Source: Planctomycetota bacterium
GTDB taxonomy: Bacteria > Planctomycetota > UBA1135 > UBA2386
Direction of reading: 5' to 3'
Assembly (NCBI GenBank): GCA_016872675.1
Contig: VGZG01000005.1
Location: 1 to 64,000 of the forward strand
DNA length: 64,000 nucleotides
The notes beneath the pieces were generated by a model that saw only the letters and a list, made by a program, of their open reading frames with translations, made no database searches and had not been told where the DNA came from. This document shows positions 10,184 to 20,400 of the stretch, one piece after another (position 1 is the first letter of the stretch; every line of letters starts with the position of its first letter). A program made the translations under genes and the position numbers.

Positions 10184-11152
10184 TCAACCCGAGCGCCGCG
10201 CGCGGCGCACGAGCACGAACAAGAGGACTAGCGCCGCCGACGCCATACCGGCGAGCGCCCACTGCGAACCCGCGTTGGCGCGTTGCCACTCGGGCCAGGT
10301 GACGAGCAAAAGGTCGGCGATCGCATCGCCGAAGAACAGGGCCGCGACCGCGCCGAGGGCGAGGTACGGGCCGAAGGGGATGCGGGCCGAGCCGCCGAAC
10401 AAGAGGCCGAGACCGCCGAAGATCGCGCCGGCGACGCAGCCGAGCAGCATCGTCAGCAGCGCCGACCGCCAGCCGAGGAAGGCGCCGATCATCGCCATCA
10501 GCTTGACGTCGCCAAAACCCATCGCCTCGCGGCGAAACACGGCGCTGCCCAGCGCACGGATGGCCCATGTCACGCCGCCGCCGACGCCGGCGCCAACGAC
10601 GCCCGCGAGCGCGCTGCGCAGCGCCGGCGCGACCGTCGGATCGTCGCCGAGTTCGCCGGCAACGCCGGGCCACACGCCGGCCGCAAGGCCGAGCGCAAGT
10701 CCGGGCTTGGTCAGAGCGTCGGGCAGCAACTGCGTGTCGAAGTCGATGAACGACAGCGCGACGAGCAGCGACAGGAACGTCGCGCGCGCCGACCACGTCG
10801 CGGCCGCGGCGGCGTCGACCACCACCGCGTGCTCCGCGGTGACGGCAAACGGCGCTGCGGTCCCCCACGCGGCCAGCGCCCAGAACAACACGGCCGTCAA
10901 CGCTTCGACGAAGGGATAGCGCACGGCAATTGGCTTGCCGCAGCACGCCGCGCGGCCGCGCAACGCCAGCCAACTGAGCACCGGCACGTTGAGGAACCAC
11001 GGGATCACCGCGCCGCAGTGCGGGCAGTGCGAACGGCCGAGCAGCGACCGCTTCGCCGGGTCGACCTGCTGCAGACGCCAGATCACGACGTTCAGAAAGG
11101 AGCCCACGCAGGCTCCCAGCAGGGCTGCCCCCACTCCGAACATCGTGCCCAT
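10184..11152 (-). CDS. pilD: Prepilin peptidase / N-methyltransferase (A24 family)
   Basis: A 322-residue polytopic membrane protein with an N-terminal methyltransferase-type domain and a C-terminal aspartic protease domain. The catalytic aspartates are D137 or D139 in FIDFDTQLLPD and D215 in GFGDVK. The zinc-binding cytoplasmic loop has C43 and C46 (HCPHC) but then adjacent C70 and C71 rather than a CxxC pair. It cleaves prepilin leaders and methylates the new Phe; the pilin at 3388-4131 is an obvious substrate. The gene stops 59 bases before the OmpA-like gene. A second Met codon three residues in (11143) is an alternative start. Confidence 0.93.
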   Translation of the reverse strand: MGTMFGVGAALLGACVGSFLNVVIWRLQQVDPAKRSLLGRSHCPHCGAVIPWFLNVPVLSWLALRGRAACCGKPIAVRYPFVEALTAVLFWALAAWGTAAPFAVTAEHAVVVDAAAAATWSARATFLSLLVALSFIDFDTQLLPDALTKPGLALGLAAGVWPGVAGELGDDPTVAPALRSALAGVVGAGVGGGVTWAIRALGSAVFRREAMGFGDVKLMAMIGAFLGWRSALLTMLLGCVAGAIFGGLGLLFGGSARIPFGPYLALGAVAALFFGDAIADLLLVTWPEWQRANAGSQWALAGMASAALVLLFVLVRRARRSG

Positions 11153-11353
11153 GAAACGACCGAGCTACCGCCGTCGACCGGCGGCCCAGCAGAAGACCGA
11201 CTGGCGCAACCCTGCAGCCCCAGCGGCTGCCACGCATCGTGCTGACCCACGATGCACAACGTGCTGCGCGGGTGACAGCATATGGTCTCGCCGGACGCGA
11301 GTCCACATCAGTTGCGGCGAACTGGGCGCAACCCGCGGCAGCGCGCCTGCGAC

Positions 11354-13225
11354 TCAGCGACCGACGATCTGCGGCTGGATGGCGGCGGCGGCATCGCCGG
11401 CGGCGACTTGGAGGCTCAATTGGCAACGTACGAAGTCGCCCGCCGCGAACGGCAATGGCTCGCCATCGCGGGCCGGCTCGAGCCGGCTGACACGACCGGC
11501 CGAGGTGTCAGGCCAGCCCAGGCGCACCGGGTCGGGAGGCGCCGTCTGCCAGTGCACCGACACCCTACCTTCGGGGTCGCCGGTCCGCAGGACGCCGAGA
11601 ATGCGGTCGACCGGCATCGGCCGCCACGGCAGCAGCGCCTCCGCGCGCACACTGGCCCCAGCTGGCAACCCGTAGGTGAACACGGCCGGAACGACGAGGC
11701 TCTGGCCGCGGACGCCGAGCAACGACGTGCGCCCATCGCCGATGGCGGCATCGACCGCAAGGACGGTCTGGAACGGTAGTTCGCCCTGCAGCGACCGCAG
11801 ATCGATCGGTCCAGCGCTGGCCAGCGTCCAGGTCGACTGGCCAACGCCCGGCGGCGGCTCCGCCGACAACCAGCCGGCCAGTTCGATGCCGCCACCGGCG
11901 ATCACCGCGACCGACGCCATGGCGGCGAGTTCGAGCACCGACACGGCCTGGAAGCGCCGTTCCAACTGCCGCCCGGGCGGCGCCATCGCGACCAGCGCAC
12001 CGGCGATGCGGACACTGCCGACCGCCATCAGGCACGCAGACTCGTTGCCAGCGTCAACGCGCACCGTGACGCCGGCCGGAATGTCGATGGCCAGGAACGG
12101 AAAGCGCCCGCCGTCGCTGACGACGATCGCGCCGTCGCCGCGGTCGAACGGCTCACCCGGCCGCAGGACGAGATCCCGCTGGGGCCGCAGCACGCCAAGC
12201 CGGCCGTCGCCGCACTCGACGCGCAAGCGCGGCCGCAAGCCGCCGGCATGGGCCTCGAAGGTCGGCGACAGGCCGTCCGACGCGGTGATGACGTCCCCGG
12301 CGGACGGCCACTCCGCGTACGGCACTTGATCGCCGGCGACGACGCTCCACAACTGCGGCGGCGCGGCGAGCGGCGCCGTGCCGCGATGGTCGCGCAGACT
12401 GGCGATGCCGCCGCGCAACTGCAGGCAGATGCGATCGCCGGCGCGCAGCGGCCGTGGCTCGCCGCCGGCGCGCGCCGGCGCCGCACCGAGGTCGATCTCG
12501 ACCGCGGCGCCGTCGAGTTCGTCGCTACGGCGACCGCTGCGGCGCGGCGGCACGATGCGCACGCTGCGCGGCGTCAGCGTCTCGAACGGCGGTTGGTCGA
12601 GCAGCGTGATCTCGAACGCGCCGACACTTACCGAGGACGGCAGCACGGGCTGGGTGAAGTCCAGGCGCAATCGAGGCGCGTCAGCCGGTAGTTGCAACAG
12701 GCCATCCGGCGGACGCAACACGAACGGCAGTTCGTTGGCCGGGGGCCGCAGTGGTGCGGGCAGGCCGGACGGCGCGTCATCGCGACCGGCGACGCGAAAC
12801 GGCAAGGCCACGGGCGCCGCGAGACGGCGGCCGTCGATCGCACGGATCGCGTCGGGTCGCGGCATGCCGGCGATGCGCAATTCGTACGCGCCACCGGGCC
12901 GAAACGAGCCGTCATCGAGCGACGCGGTGACCGGCGGCAGCGGCATGAAGGTGATCCAGTCGGCGCCGACGCGAAGATCGCCCGGAACACGGTGGCCGCG
13001 GTTGTCTACGACTGTGACCGAGTCCGGTGTCACGCTGACCGGCAGCACCGGCGCCGTGAAGTAGGCCGTGATCGCGTCGTTGAGCAGCAGCGGCGGCACC
13101 GGCGCGTCGGCCGGCGGCGGCGACGTCCGAGCGAGCCGAAATGGCGCCTGCTCTCGGCCGCCATGCTCGCAGGCGGCGGCGACGACGCCCGCGAGGCAGC
13201 ACGTGAGGCGCAGGCAGACATCCAT
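11354..13225 (-). CDS. Lipoprotein with Ig-like (Big_5-type) domains
   Basis: The product of 623 residues opens with a lipoprotein leader, MDVCLRLTCCLAGVVAAAC, giving lipidated Cys19. Two Ig-like segments follow, recognisable by runs such as LNDAITAYFTAPVLPVSV and LRLDFTQPVLPSSVSVG, the pattern of the bacterial Ig-like SbsA/Big_5 family. The C-terminal half is beta-rich, with short alternating hydrophobic strands (SVAVIAGGGIELAG). No enzyme motif is seen. The upstream Met at 13249 is possible, but 13225 gives the cleaner signal. It is the last and smallest of four tandem lipoprotein genes and is followed by prepilin peptidase. Confidence 0.7.
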   Translation of the reverse strand: MDVCLRLTCCLAGVVAAACEHGGREQAPFRLARTSPPPADAPVPPLLLNDAITAYFTAPVLPVSVTPDSVTVVDNRGHRVPGDLRVGADWITFMPLPPVTASLDDGSFRPGGAYELRIAGMPRPDAIRAIDGRRLAAPVALPFRVAGRDDAPSGLPAPLRPPANELPFVLRPPDGLLQLPADAPRLRLDFTQPVLPSSVSVGAFEITLLDQPPFETLTPRSVRIVPPRRSGRRSDELDGAAVEIDLGAAPARAGGEPRPLRAGDRICLQLRGGIASLRDHRGTAPLAAPPQLWSVVAGDQVPYAEWPSAGDVITASDGLSPTFEAHAGGLRPRLRVECGDGRLGVLRPQRDLVLRPGEPFDRGDGAIVVSDGGRFPFLAIDIPAGVTVRVDAGNESACLMAVGSVRIAGALVAMAPPGRQLERRFQAVSVLELAAMASVAVIAGGGIELAGWLSAEPPPGVGQSTWTLASAGPIDLRSLQGELPFQTVLAVDAAIGDGRTSLLGVRGQSLVVPAVFTYGLPAGASVRAEALLPWRPMPVDRILGVLRTGDPEGRVSVHWQTAPPDPVRLGWPDTSAGRVSRLEPARDGEPLPFAAGDFVRCQLSLQVAAGDAAAAIQPQIVGR

Positions 13226-13310
13226 GGGTCGGCAACGGCCCGACGGCATGACATCGGAACGCGAACGCGGCGAACGAAGCGCCGCGCCCCCAACTCCCGG
13301 AATGGAAACA

Positions 13311-13338
13311 CGCGCGGGGGCCGAGGGGCCCCCGCGCG
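13311..13338 (-). terminator. 12-bp perfect GC hairpin terminator
   Basis: CGCGCGGGGGCC (13311-13322) pairs perfectly with GGCCCCCGCGCG (13327-13338) around a four-base loop. On the minus strand it lies just past the stop of the 13375-17331 gene and is followed by TGTTTCC, a short U-containing tail. It probably ends that gene's transcript. Confidence 0.65.
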
Positions 13339-13374
13339 CGCCGGCCGTGCGACCGATTCCGGGCGTCGCCAGGG

Positions 13375-16300
13375 TCAGTTGCCCCCCATGCGGTACACGA
13401 CGCCCATGCTGCGCAACGACGGCGACAACGACGGCGACACGTCGACGTTGTTGTTCATCGACAGCCGGACGTTGAGGTAGCGTGGCAGCAGACCCGTCGC
13501 CGGGTCGCGGATGAGGGCGAGTTGGCCCTCCGTGACGTAGCGCGTCAGTCCCCCGGCGGCGACGCGCGGCACGCCGCCGTTGAAGTTGGCGGTCGAGTAG
13601 CGGTACGCCTCGGCGGAGAAGTTCGGGTTGAGCAGGTTGCCACGCGTGTCGAACGCGTCGCTTGCCGTCTGGCCGCCGGCCGTGAAGCCGGGGTTGTAGA
13701 GCGCCCCCGCGTTGCCGAACGTGGTCGCGCCGCGCAGTTCGACGACGACCGAGGTGCCGGCGGGCTGGCGGATCTGGGGCGGATCGAGTTGCACGACGAG
13801 ATTGCTGATGCGCAGCGTCGGATCGACCGCCAGGAGGTCCGGCGTGCCGTTCTCGGAGGTGACGACGTTGGCGGAGTCGACGAACAGGGCCCGCTGCGGC
13901 TGCAGCGTATCGAAGAAGCCGAAGGTCACCGTCGAGACCTTGCGGACGAAGTCCGCGCGCGCCCACTGCAGCATGCCGTCGCCGGCGGGCGCCGTGAACA
14001 GGGCCGTGGCGGCAGCGCCGTAGCCAGCGTCCTTGACGACGCTGGCCTGGGCGTTGAGCTGGTTCGCGGGGTCGATCAGGATCGGCGCGCCCGTGATCAG
14101 GTCGAAGCCGCCCGACGCGTGGACGCGGACGCGCGGCCAACGCGGACCGTAGCCGAGGCCGCCGCAACCGGCCGCAACGCCGTCGTAGTAGCCGCCCCAC
14201 GGCGCGGCGCCGTAGCTTGGCGGGCCAAGCAGCGCCATCTGGAAGGAGTTCGAGCCCGAGGCCAGGCCGTTGGCGGCGTCGTCCGGGAACACCTTGATGT
14301 CGAGCAGCAGCGGCAACGCGATCGGATCGTGGTCACGCTGCAGGGTGCCGATGAAGTCGGCCGGGTCCTGCGTGTAGACCGACGCGCCGCTGGCGAAGAA
14401 CTCGGGATCCGGGACCGGCGCCAGGCCCGTGCGATCCTGCGGGTCGCTCTGGATCCAGGGCGAGTCGATGTTCGCCGTGAAGTCATCGAAGCCAACGATC
14501 GCGCCAGGCTGCTGCGCGCCGCCGAGGCCGATGACGTTGCCATTCGCGTCGACCGTGATGAGACGCGAGTCACGCCACGTGTAGGTGCGGTCGAAGCGCG
14601 GGTACGGCACGAAGTTGGTGCCGGCGACGCGGAACGCCTCGTTCGGATTGATCCGGTAGATGGCGTCCTCGAAGACCGGGACCTGCGACGTGCCCTCGAG
14701 CACGTTGTCGCTGAACACATTGGACAGGCTGCTGTTCATGCTGGCGCAGGCCAGCGTGCACTCCGGCGGATTTGGCGCGAGGTTGAGGAACCAGTGCTCG
14801 TCCGGACGCCGACGGCTGTGGCTCAGCGACATCGACATGCGATCGAAGACGTCGTACAGCACGGTCTCGTCGTTGAACGGCGACCAGTACATCTGCTCGA
14901 TGTCGAGGCCGAAGTCGGTCGGCTGGCGATAGCTCAGCGCGAAGTCGTCCTCCAGGTAGCGGATCTGCATGCGCGAGCCCTGGGGCTTCATGGGCTCGAG
15001 CACGCGTCCCACCTTCTGCGGCAGGATCTGGTTGTACTCGTAGACGTTCGGGACGTTCGGCGGGAACACCTGGTCGAACATCGTCGGCTGCCAGTAGAGC
15101 AGGCCGGGGTGCGGCACGAGCGCCTGGTCGACCGGAAGTAACGGCGCGATCAGCGTGTTGCCAGTCACCGGCGCCGGCGGCGTCCCCGTCGGATTGCGCG
15201 GGTCCCAGCACTCGCCGCGGTTGATGCGGCTGATCGTGCCGAGGTTCTGCCCGTCCGCCGAACGACCGAAGCGGACGCCGGTCGCGCCAATGAGGCGACC
15301 GTTCTCGCGGCGGAACTGGCCGAAGATGTCGACCGAGCCCGGCAGCGTGCCGTCTTCGTCGTCGGCTTCGAACAAGTACTGCTTCCAGCCGACGTTGTTC
15401 GACGGCGAGGCCGGGTTCAGCGTGAAGTCGACCGACCAGCTGTCGGCCGGATTCGCCGGGTCGTCGAAGATCTGCAGCGGGTTGCCGGCGAGGTCGAAGA
15501 CGCCAGTGGCGCCAAGGCGCACGTGAACGCTGTAGGGCTCCGACTGGCCGTTGCGGTGGAAGAATCCGAGCGGCGGCTGCAGGCGGAGCACCGTGCCGTC
15601 GCCGTTGAGGTCGGTCAGGCGCGCGATGACGACGCGCGAAGTGGCCCGCTTGGGCGCGGTCATCTGTTGGGCGAATGTCTCCGCCGAGACCGGCTTGCTC
15701 GTGATGAGCAGGTTGGAGGTCGGATCGACCTGTTCGAGGTCCATCGGCTTGGTGAACTCGATGGCGATCGACGCGATCGGCTGGACGTCAACGGTCGCCG
15801 ACGTCGGCTTCGGCTCGATGCGCGGATAGAGCGCGCGCCAGTTGCGGTCGCTGAGGTTGCCCGCTGCGTCGTTGAACGGCACCGCCTCGTGGTAGACCGA
15901 CCGCAGGATGCAATCGCGGCCACCGGGCTCCGTACTGGCGAGGAACGCCACCGGATTGCCGACCGAGTCGACCGCCGGGGTCACGGACTGCAACCGCACC
16001 CAACAGTCAGGGAACAACTCGCCCTGGCCGGAGTCCCCCGCCAGCGGCGCGATCGCGCGGCCGCGGTTCGCCTCGTTGCTGAGCGTCGCGATGCGGTCGT
16101 TGGCCAGCACCTCGGCGCGCAGTTCGATGGTCTCAAATGCGCCGTTGACGAGCACTTGCACGCTCTGCGTCAGGATGTCGCCGCGGGACAGCGGGCGACG
16201 GATCGGCGCTTCATTCGGGCCGAGCGGACGCACAGGGTTCGACGCCAGCAACGGACCGTCGATGAACGGATAGCGGCCGCGAACCGGCACGAACGAGGCC

Positions 16301-17331
16301 CGTTTGTCGAGCCGAACGCGATTGTTCGGCAGGTCGACCTCGACGATGCCCATCGAGAACGAACCCTGGATCGCGGGCGCCTCGTCCTCGCGCAGGCGGC
16401 CGGCAACGCCATCGGCGAGATTGCCCGAGCGGAAGTCACGGATGACCGACTGACGCCCGGCGCTGTCGACGCCGTTCAACTGCGGGATGTCGTCGTTCTG
16501 GACGTAGAACTGCGGCGAGAGCGCGCCGCGGCTAGGGATCGCGATGCGGATGTTGGCGGTGACGTTGTCCGAGGACAACGGCAGGCCCGAACTGCTGCCG
16601 GACACTCCAGCCTCGCCGCCTTGGATGGTCGTGTCGAGGATGACCGTGTCGCCTCTGGGAATAACGCGGAACGGCAGGATGCGGAATGCGCTCGCCGGAT
16701 TGACGACCGCGGGATCGCCCTTGAACTCCAGCAACTGGATGGCCGACGGGTTGTCGGCGAAGAACTGCGCGGCGGCGAGGATCGGCCCACTGAAACGCAA
16801 CCGGATCGCCGCGTTGCGCGGCACGATCGGAATCGGGCGCAGGAACGTGTTTTGGCCGCGGTACGACGGCGGCACGGCGCCAAGACCCGACTGGGCCGCG
16901 GCAAATGCAGCGGCGAATCGCTTGTCCTCGCCATTTGCCACCGTCGTCGGACGGTCGTCCCAGAGGATCAGCAGTTCTTCGTGGCCAACCGACTTGTCAA
17001 AGGGCAGGAATTCGTAATCGGCGGTTGGCACAACGTTGCCCGCGGCGTCGAACAACGACTCGCTCGCGATACCGGCGTTGACGATGACGTCGCGAGCAAC
17101 GAGCGTCAGTTCGCGCAGGCTGCGGTCGCGACGGTCGGCGGCAGCCACGGCCAGCGGGGATGAAGCGCGCCGGTAGGCATACACATCGACCACGCGGCCG
17201 ATCTCTACGCTCACGAGTTCCGGACGGCCGTTCTCGGCGTCGACGCCGGCCTTGCCGCCGGAGCACGCTGCCATCGTGGCGAGGGTCAGGGCGAGCGGAC
17301 CTGCCCAGGATCGAATCATCGCGTTCTTCAT
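13375..17331 (-). CDS. Giant Ig-like domain lipoprotein, paralogue A
   Basis: The 1318-residue lipoprotein has the leader PLALTLATMAAC ending in lipidated Cys. Ig-like/Big_5 strands are visible in AIRLRFSGPILAA and SIAIEFTKPMDLEQVD, linked by long beta-rich stretches with many Asn, Pro and Asp. The segment RPELVSVEIGRVVDVYAYR near the mature N-terminus and the C-terminal segment LNVRLSMNNNVDVSPS match similar segments in the product of 21117-25034, so the two are paralogues. It is likely a cell-surface or periplasmic structural protein; no catalytic motif was found. The ATG at 17331 has AGG ten bases upstream and gives a proper signal sequence; the longer frame is rejected. Confidence 0.75.
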   Translation of the reverse strand: MKNAMIRSWAGPLALTLATMAACSGGKAGVDAENGRPELVSVEIGRVVDVYAYRRASSPLAVAAADRRDRSLRELTLVARDVIVNAGIASESLFDAAGNVVPTADYEFLPFDKSVGHEELLILWDDRPTTVANGEDKRFAAAFAAAQSGLGAVPPSYRGQNTFLRPIPIVPRNAAIRLRFSGPILAAAQFFADNPSAIQLLEFKGDPAVVNPASAFRILPFRVIPRGDTVILDTTIQGGEAGVSGSSSGLPLSSDNVTANIRIAIPSRGALSPQFYVQNDDIPQLNGVDSAGRQSVIRDFRSGNLADGVAGRLREDEAPAIQGSFSMGIVEVDLPNNRVRLDKRASFVPVRGRYPFIDGPLLASNPVRPLGPNEAPIRRPLSRGDILTQSVQVLVNGAFETIELRAEVLANDRIATLSNEANRGRAIAPLAGDSGQGELFPDCWVRLQSVTPAVDSVGNPVAFLASTEPGGRDCILRSVYHEAVPFNDAAGNLSDRNWRALYPRIEPKPTSATVDVQPIASIAIEFTKPMDLEQVDPTSNLLITSKPVSAETFAQQMTAPKRATSRVVIARLTDLNGDGTVLRLQPPLGFFHRNGQSEPYSVHVRLGATGVFDLAGNPLQIFDDPANPADSWSVDFTLNPASPSNNVGWKQYLFEADDEDGTLPGSVDIFGQFRRENGRLIGATGVRFGRSADGQNLGTISRINRGECWDPRNPTGTPPAPVTGNTLIAPLLPVDQALVPHPGLLYWQPTMFDQVFPPNVPNVYEYNQILPQKVGRVLEPMKPQGSRMQIRYLEDDFALSYRQPTDFGLDIEQMYWSPFNDETVLYDVFDRMSMSLSHSRRRPDEHWFLNLAPNPPECTLACASMNSSLSNVFSDNVLEGTSQVPVFEDAIYRINPNEAFRVAGTNFVPYPRFDRTYTWRDSRLITVDANGNVIGLGGAQQPGAIVGFDDFTANIDSPWIQSDPQDRTGLAPVPDPEFFASGASVYTQDPADFIGTLQRDHDPIALPLLLDIKVFPDDAANGLASGSNSFQMALLGPPSYGAAPWGGYYDGVAAGCGGLGYGPRWPRVRVHASGGFDLITGAPILIDPANQLNAQASVVKDAGYGAAATALFTAPAGDGMLQWARADFVRKVSTVTFGFFDTLQPQRALFVDSANVVTSENGTPDLLAVDPTLRISNLVVQLDPPQIRQPAGTSVVVELRGATTFGNAGALYNPGFTAGGQTASDAFDTRGNLLNPNFSAEAYRYSTANFNGGVPRVAAGGLTRYVTEGQLALIRDPATGLLPRYLNVRLSMNNNVDVSPSLSPSLRSMGVVYRMGGN

Positions 17332-17450
17332 TTCGGGAGACCTGTGGAACGATCCGGACGCGTCGTCCGGCCAGTTGCCGCGGTCGCGCTCGTCGAGGAC
17401 GGACGCAAGCCGCACAGAATTTGGTTCGGGTTTCGAGGGGCGTCAGCGGG

Positions 17451-20400
17451 TCAGAAGCGGAACGGAACGCTCAGGAACCGGAGTTCCGGCCGCGGTGTGC
17501 TCGGCGACAAGTTCGGCGGGACATCGCCCGTGCTCTCCTTGAAGCCGATGTCGAAGAGGATGTCCCACTGGACGAAGGCGGCGCCAAGGGCGCGGATCTG
17601 CTGCTGAACGGCCGCGTCTTCCAGATTGTAGAGGTAGTCGTTGGGGTTCGCCGGGAAGCGCAGCGCCGTGAGGCTCGCAGGGTCCTGATGGAAGGCGAAC
17701 CCGATCTTGACGTTCGCGTTCGGCACGCGCAGGCCGTTGGCGCCGAGGTACGTCGGCCCCTGGCCGCGCACGCCATTCGTGATCATCTCGTAGAACGCGG
17801 CGAGCACGCGCGCCTTGGCGACGGCTGCGGGCATCGCCCGACCGTCCGAGGACACGATCAACTGCCGGTCCGTGTGCGAGAGGATGCGGAAACCTTCGAG
17901 CCGAGCATTGGCGGCGTTGAAGAGTTCGACGATGTATCCCGTGTAGCGGTCCGGCGTCGCGCCGAGGCCGATCGCCACGGTAGCGAAGTCGATCACGTAC
18001 GCGGCGTCGCCCTGATACGTCGTCGCAACCGGCTGCGACAGCACGCTGGAGAGTGGCACGATCTCCGGGAACTTCGCGAGCGCGACGCTGCCTTGGCGAC
18101 GGAAGCTGGCGAAGCCAACGTTCGTCGTGCTCGTCTGGATCACGCCATCAAAGTCGCTGACGCCGGCAAACTCGTACCGCGGACCGCGCTGCGCGCCGCC
18201 CGACTCGATGACGCCGCGCGGCAGATTGTCGTCGCTGAGGATGCCGCGGCGGACAACCGAGCCGGTGTCGATCCAGCGTGAGCGGAGACGCGTCTTCGCG
18301 CCGAATGGCGCCGGCAACAGGATCGGGGACGGGCGGATGTCGCCCTCGTTGTCGCCGATCGTCACCACGGTGCCGGAGTCGTCGACGCCCTGACCGAGGC
18401 TATTTGGGAAGCCGCGCCACGCGATCAGGTTGCGCTTGCCAGCGCCGGACTGGAGCACGGACGCGCGGAAGAAGTTGATGTTGTCGTCGAGGCGCGTGTT
18501 GGTCCCGTCCGTGTTGCTGCCCGGCGGAGCCATCAGCTGAACGATCCCCATGCCGCCGAAACCACCGAGCGGCGCCGAGTCGTACAGGGTCGCGAATGCC
18601 GCCGGGATCACGCCGGTCGTGTCGGTCTGGTACTTGCGCAACACCGTCGGAGAGTAGGTGCCCGCTGTCACGCACGCGCCACCATCGGCCGAGATCGAGA
18701 AGTCGAAGTCGTTGGTGTCAACGCCGGACGCGGCGCCGTAGAGAAAGCGGCCGTTGTTGCCGCGGGCGTTGATGTCGATGCGCGTGGCCGACATCAGGAT
18801 CACCATGCCGCCTGCGCCTGCGCCGCCACCGCCGCCGCGCCTCGACGTGGCCACCGAGCCGACTGCCTCGCCGTCGCCGCCGCTGCCGCCGTCGGCGACG
18901 ATCTTGCCGCCGTCAGCGACGATGATCGGGCCAAGCGCCTTGACGATCAGCACGCCACCGCCGCCACCGCCGCCGCCGCCGGACAAGTCAGTCTCGAAGT
19001 TGACATCGTTCTCGTCGCAGGTGCTGCTCGAGACGTCGCCACCGCCGCCGCCGCCGCCGCCGCCGATGGGCGCCGCCAATTCGCCAGGGATGCGCTGCGG
19101 CGTGCCGTCGAAGCGGATGCCGACGCCAAAGAAGTTGTTGTCGCTGCGCGCGTCGGCGAACACGGTCACGCCTGCGACCGATCCGGGGAGGCTGCGCGTG
19201 ACCGAACCGCCGGCGCCAAAGCAGCCGTTGCCGCCGATGCCGTTCTGCTGCTGGAAGACCGGGAATGGCGCCGTCGCAGTCGGCGGCTGCGTCTTCTGCT
19301 TAAAGTTGGGGTCGCCCTGCGTGGTCAGGCCGCCGCCGCCGCCGCCGGCGCCGCGGTTGCAGCCGGCGATGCACGAGAGCGTGCCGCCGACGCCGCCTTG
19401 GCCTGGCGCCTGGTTCGGGCCATTGCCCGGCGCGCCGAAGAGATCACGGAGCGTCGTGCTTGGCGAGCCCGCGCCGCCGTCACCACCACCGCAAGCGCCA
19501 GCGCCACCGGCCTTCGGCACGTTCGCGTTGGCGGTGGTTGTGACGCGAACACCGTCGAAGCCACGCACAGACAGCGTGCCGGCGACCTCGAACGAGCCCG
19601 TGACGAGGAACACCATCGGATTGGTGCCGGTGCCGAGCACCACCTTGCCGGCAGGGATCTTGACGTTCTTGAAGTTGAACACGCCGCCAGCGACGTTGAA
19701 GGGCGCGCCCTCCTTGGGCGTGACGACCGTGAAGTTCGTGTTGAGGATCGTCTGCGGGACCGTCGGCTCAAACTCGGCGCCCGTGACCGCGCCTTCGAAG
19801 TCGAAGCCGGCCTTGATGTAGCCTGGCCCCACTTGCGCGGTCGGCTCGGGGAACGCCGCAGCGAGGTCGATCTGCTCGGCGGCGAGGAAGTCCTGCACCA
19901 CGGCGTCGAACTGCTGGTCGTATGCCCGCCGCGTGCGGAACTGACCGAAGATTCGGTCGTAGGCGGCGTTGGCGACGTTCGACTCGCCCGAGATGTCCTC
20001 CAGCGTGTTCTCGACGACGACGCGCACCAGCGCGTTGTTCGGCAACACACCCAACGGACGCAGCGTGATCGTCGCGCCCGAGGTGGTGTTCGACGCCAGT
20101 TCCGCGTCGGCCGGCAGCCAGATGTTCTCGCCGTAGATCGGGTCGTCGTACTCGAGGAACACGCGGCCGCGGTTGTTCGGGCTGCGCGTCAGCGGATCAG
20201 TCGGGATGGCGACCGGGACGTTGAGGCTGCTCGGGTTGAGCGGCTGGTCGAACTGCAGCCGGACCTCGACGCCGGACGAGCCGAGCTTGTTGAGCGAGAT
20301 GGCGCCCGACGTGTCGGTGACCGGCGTAACCAGCAGCTGAGACTTGCGCGGGCCGCCCGGCAGCGTGTTGCGGAACAGCTGCGCCGCCGTCGTGCCGTTG

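Noticed and set aside
18955-19065. CRISPR-like repeat
   Set aside because: The repeats are GCC trinucleotide runs inside a coding frame for glycine, without spacers or direct repeats of CRISPR size.
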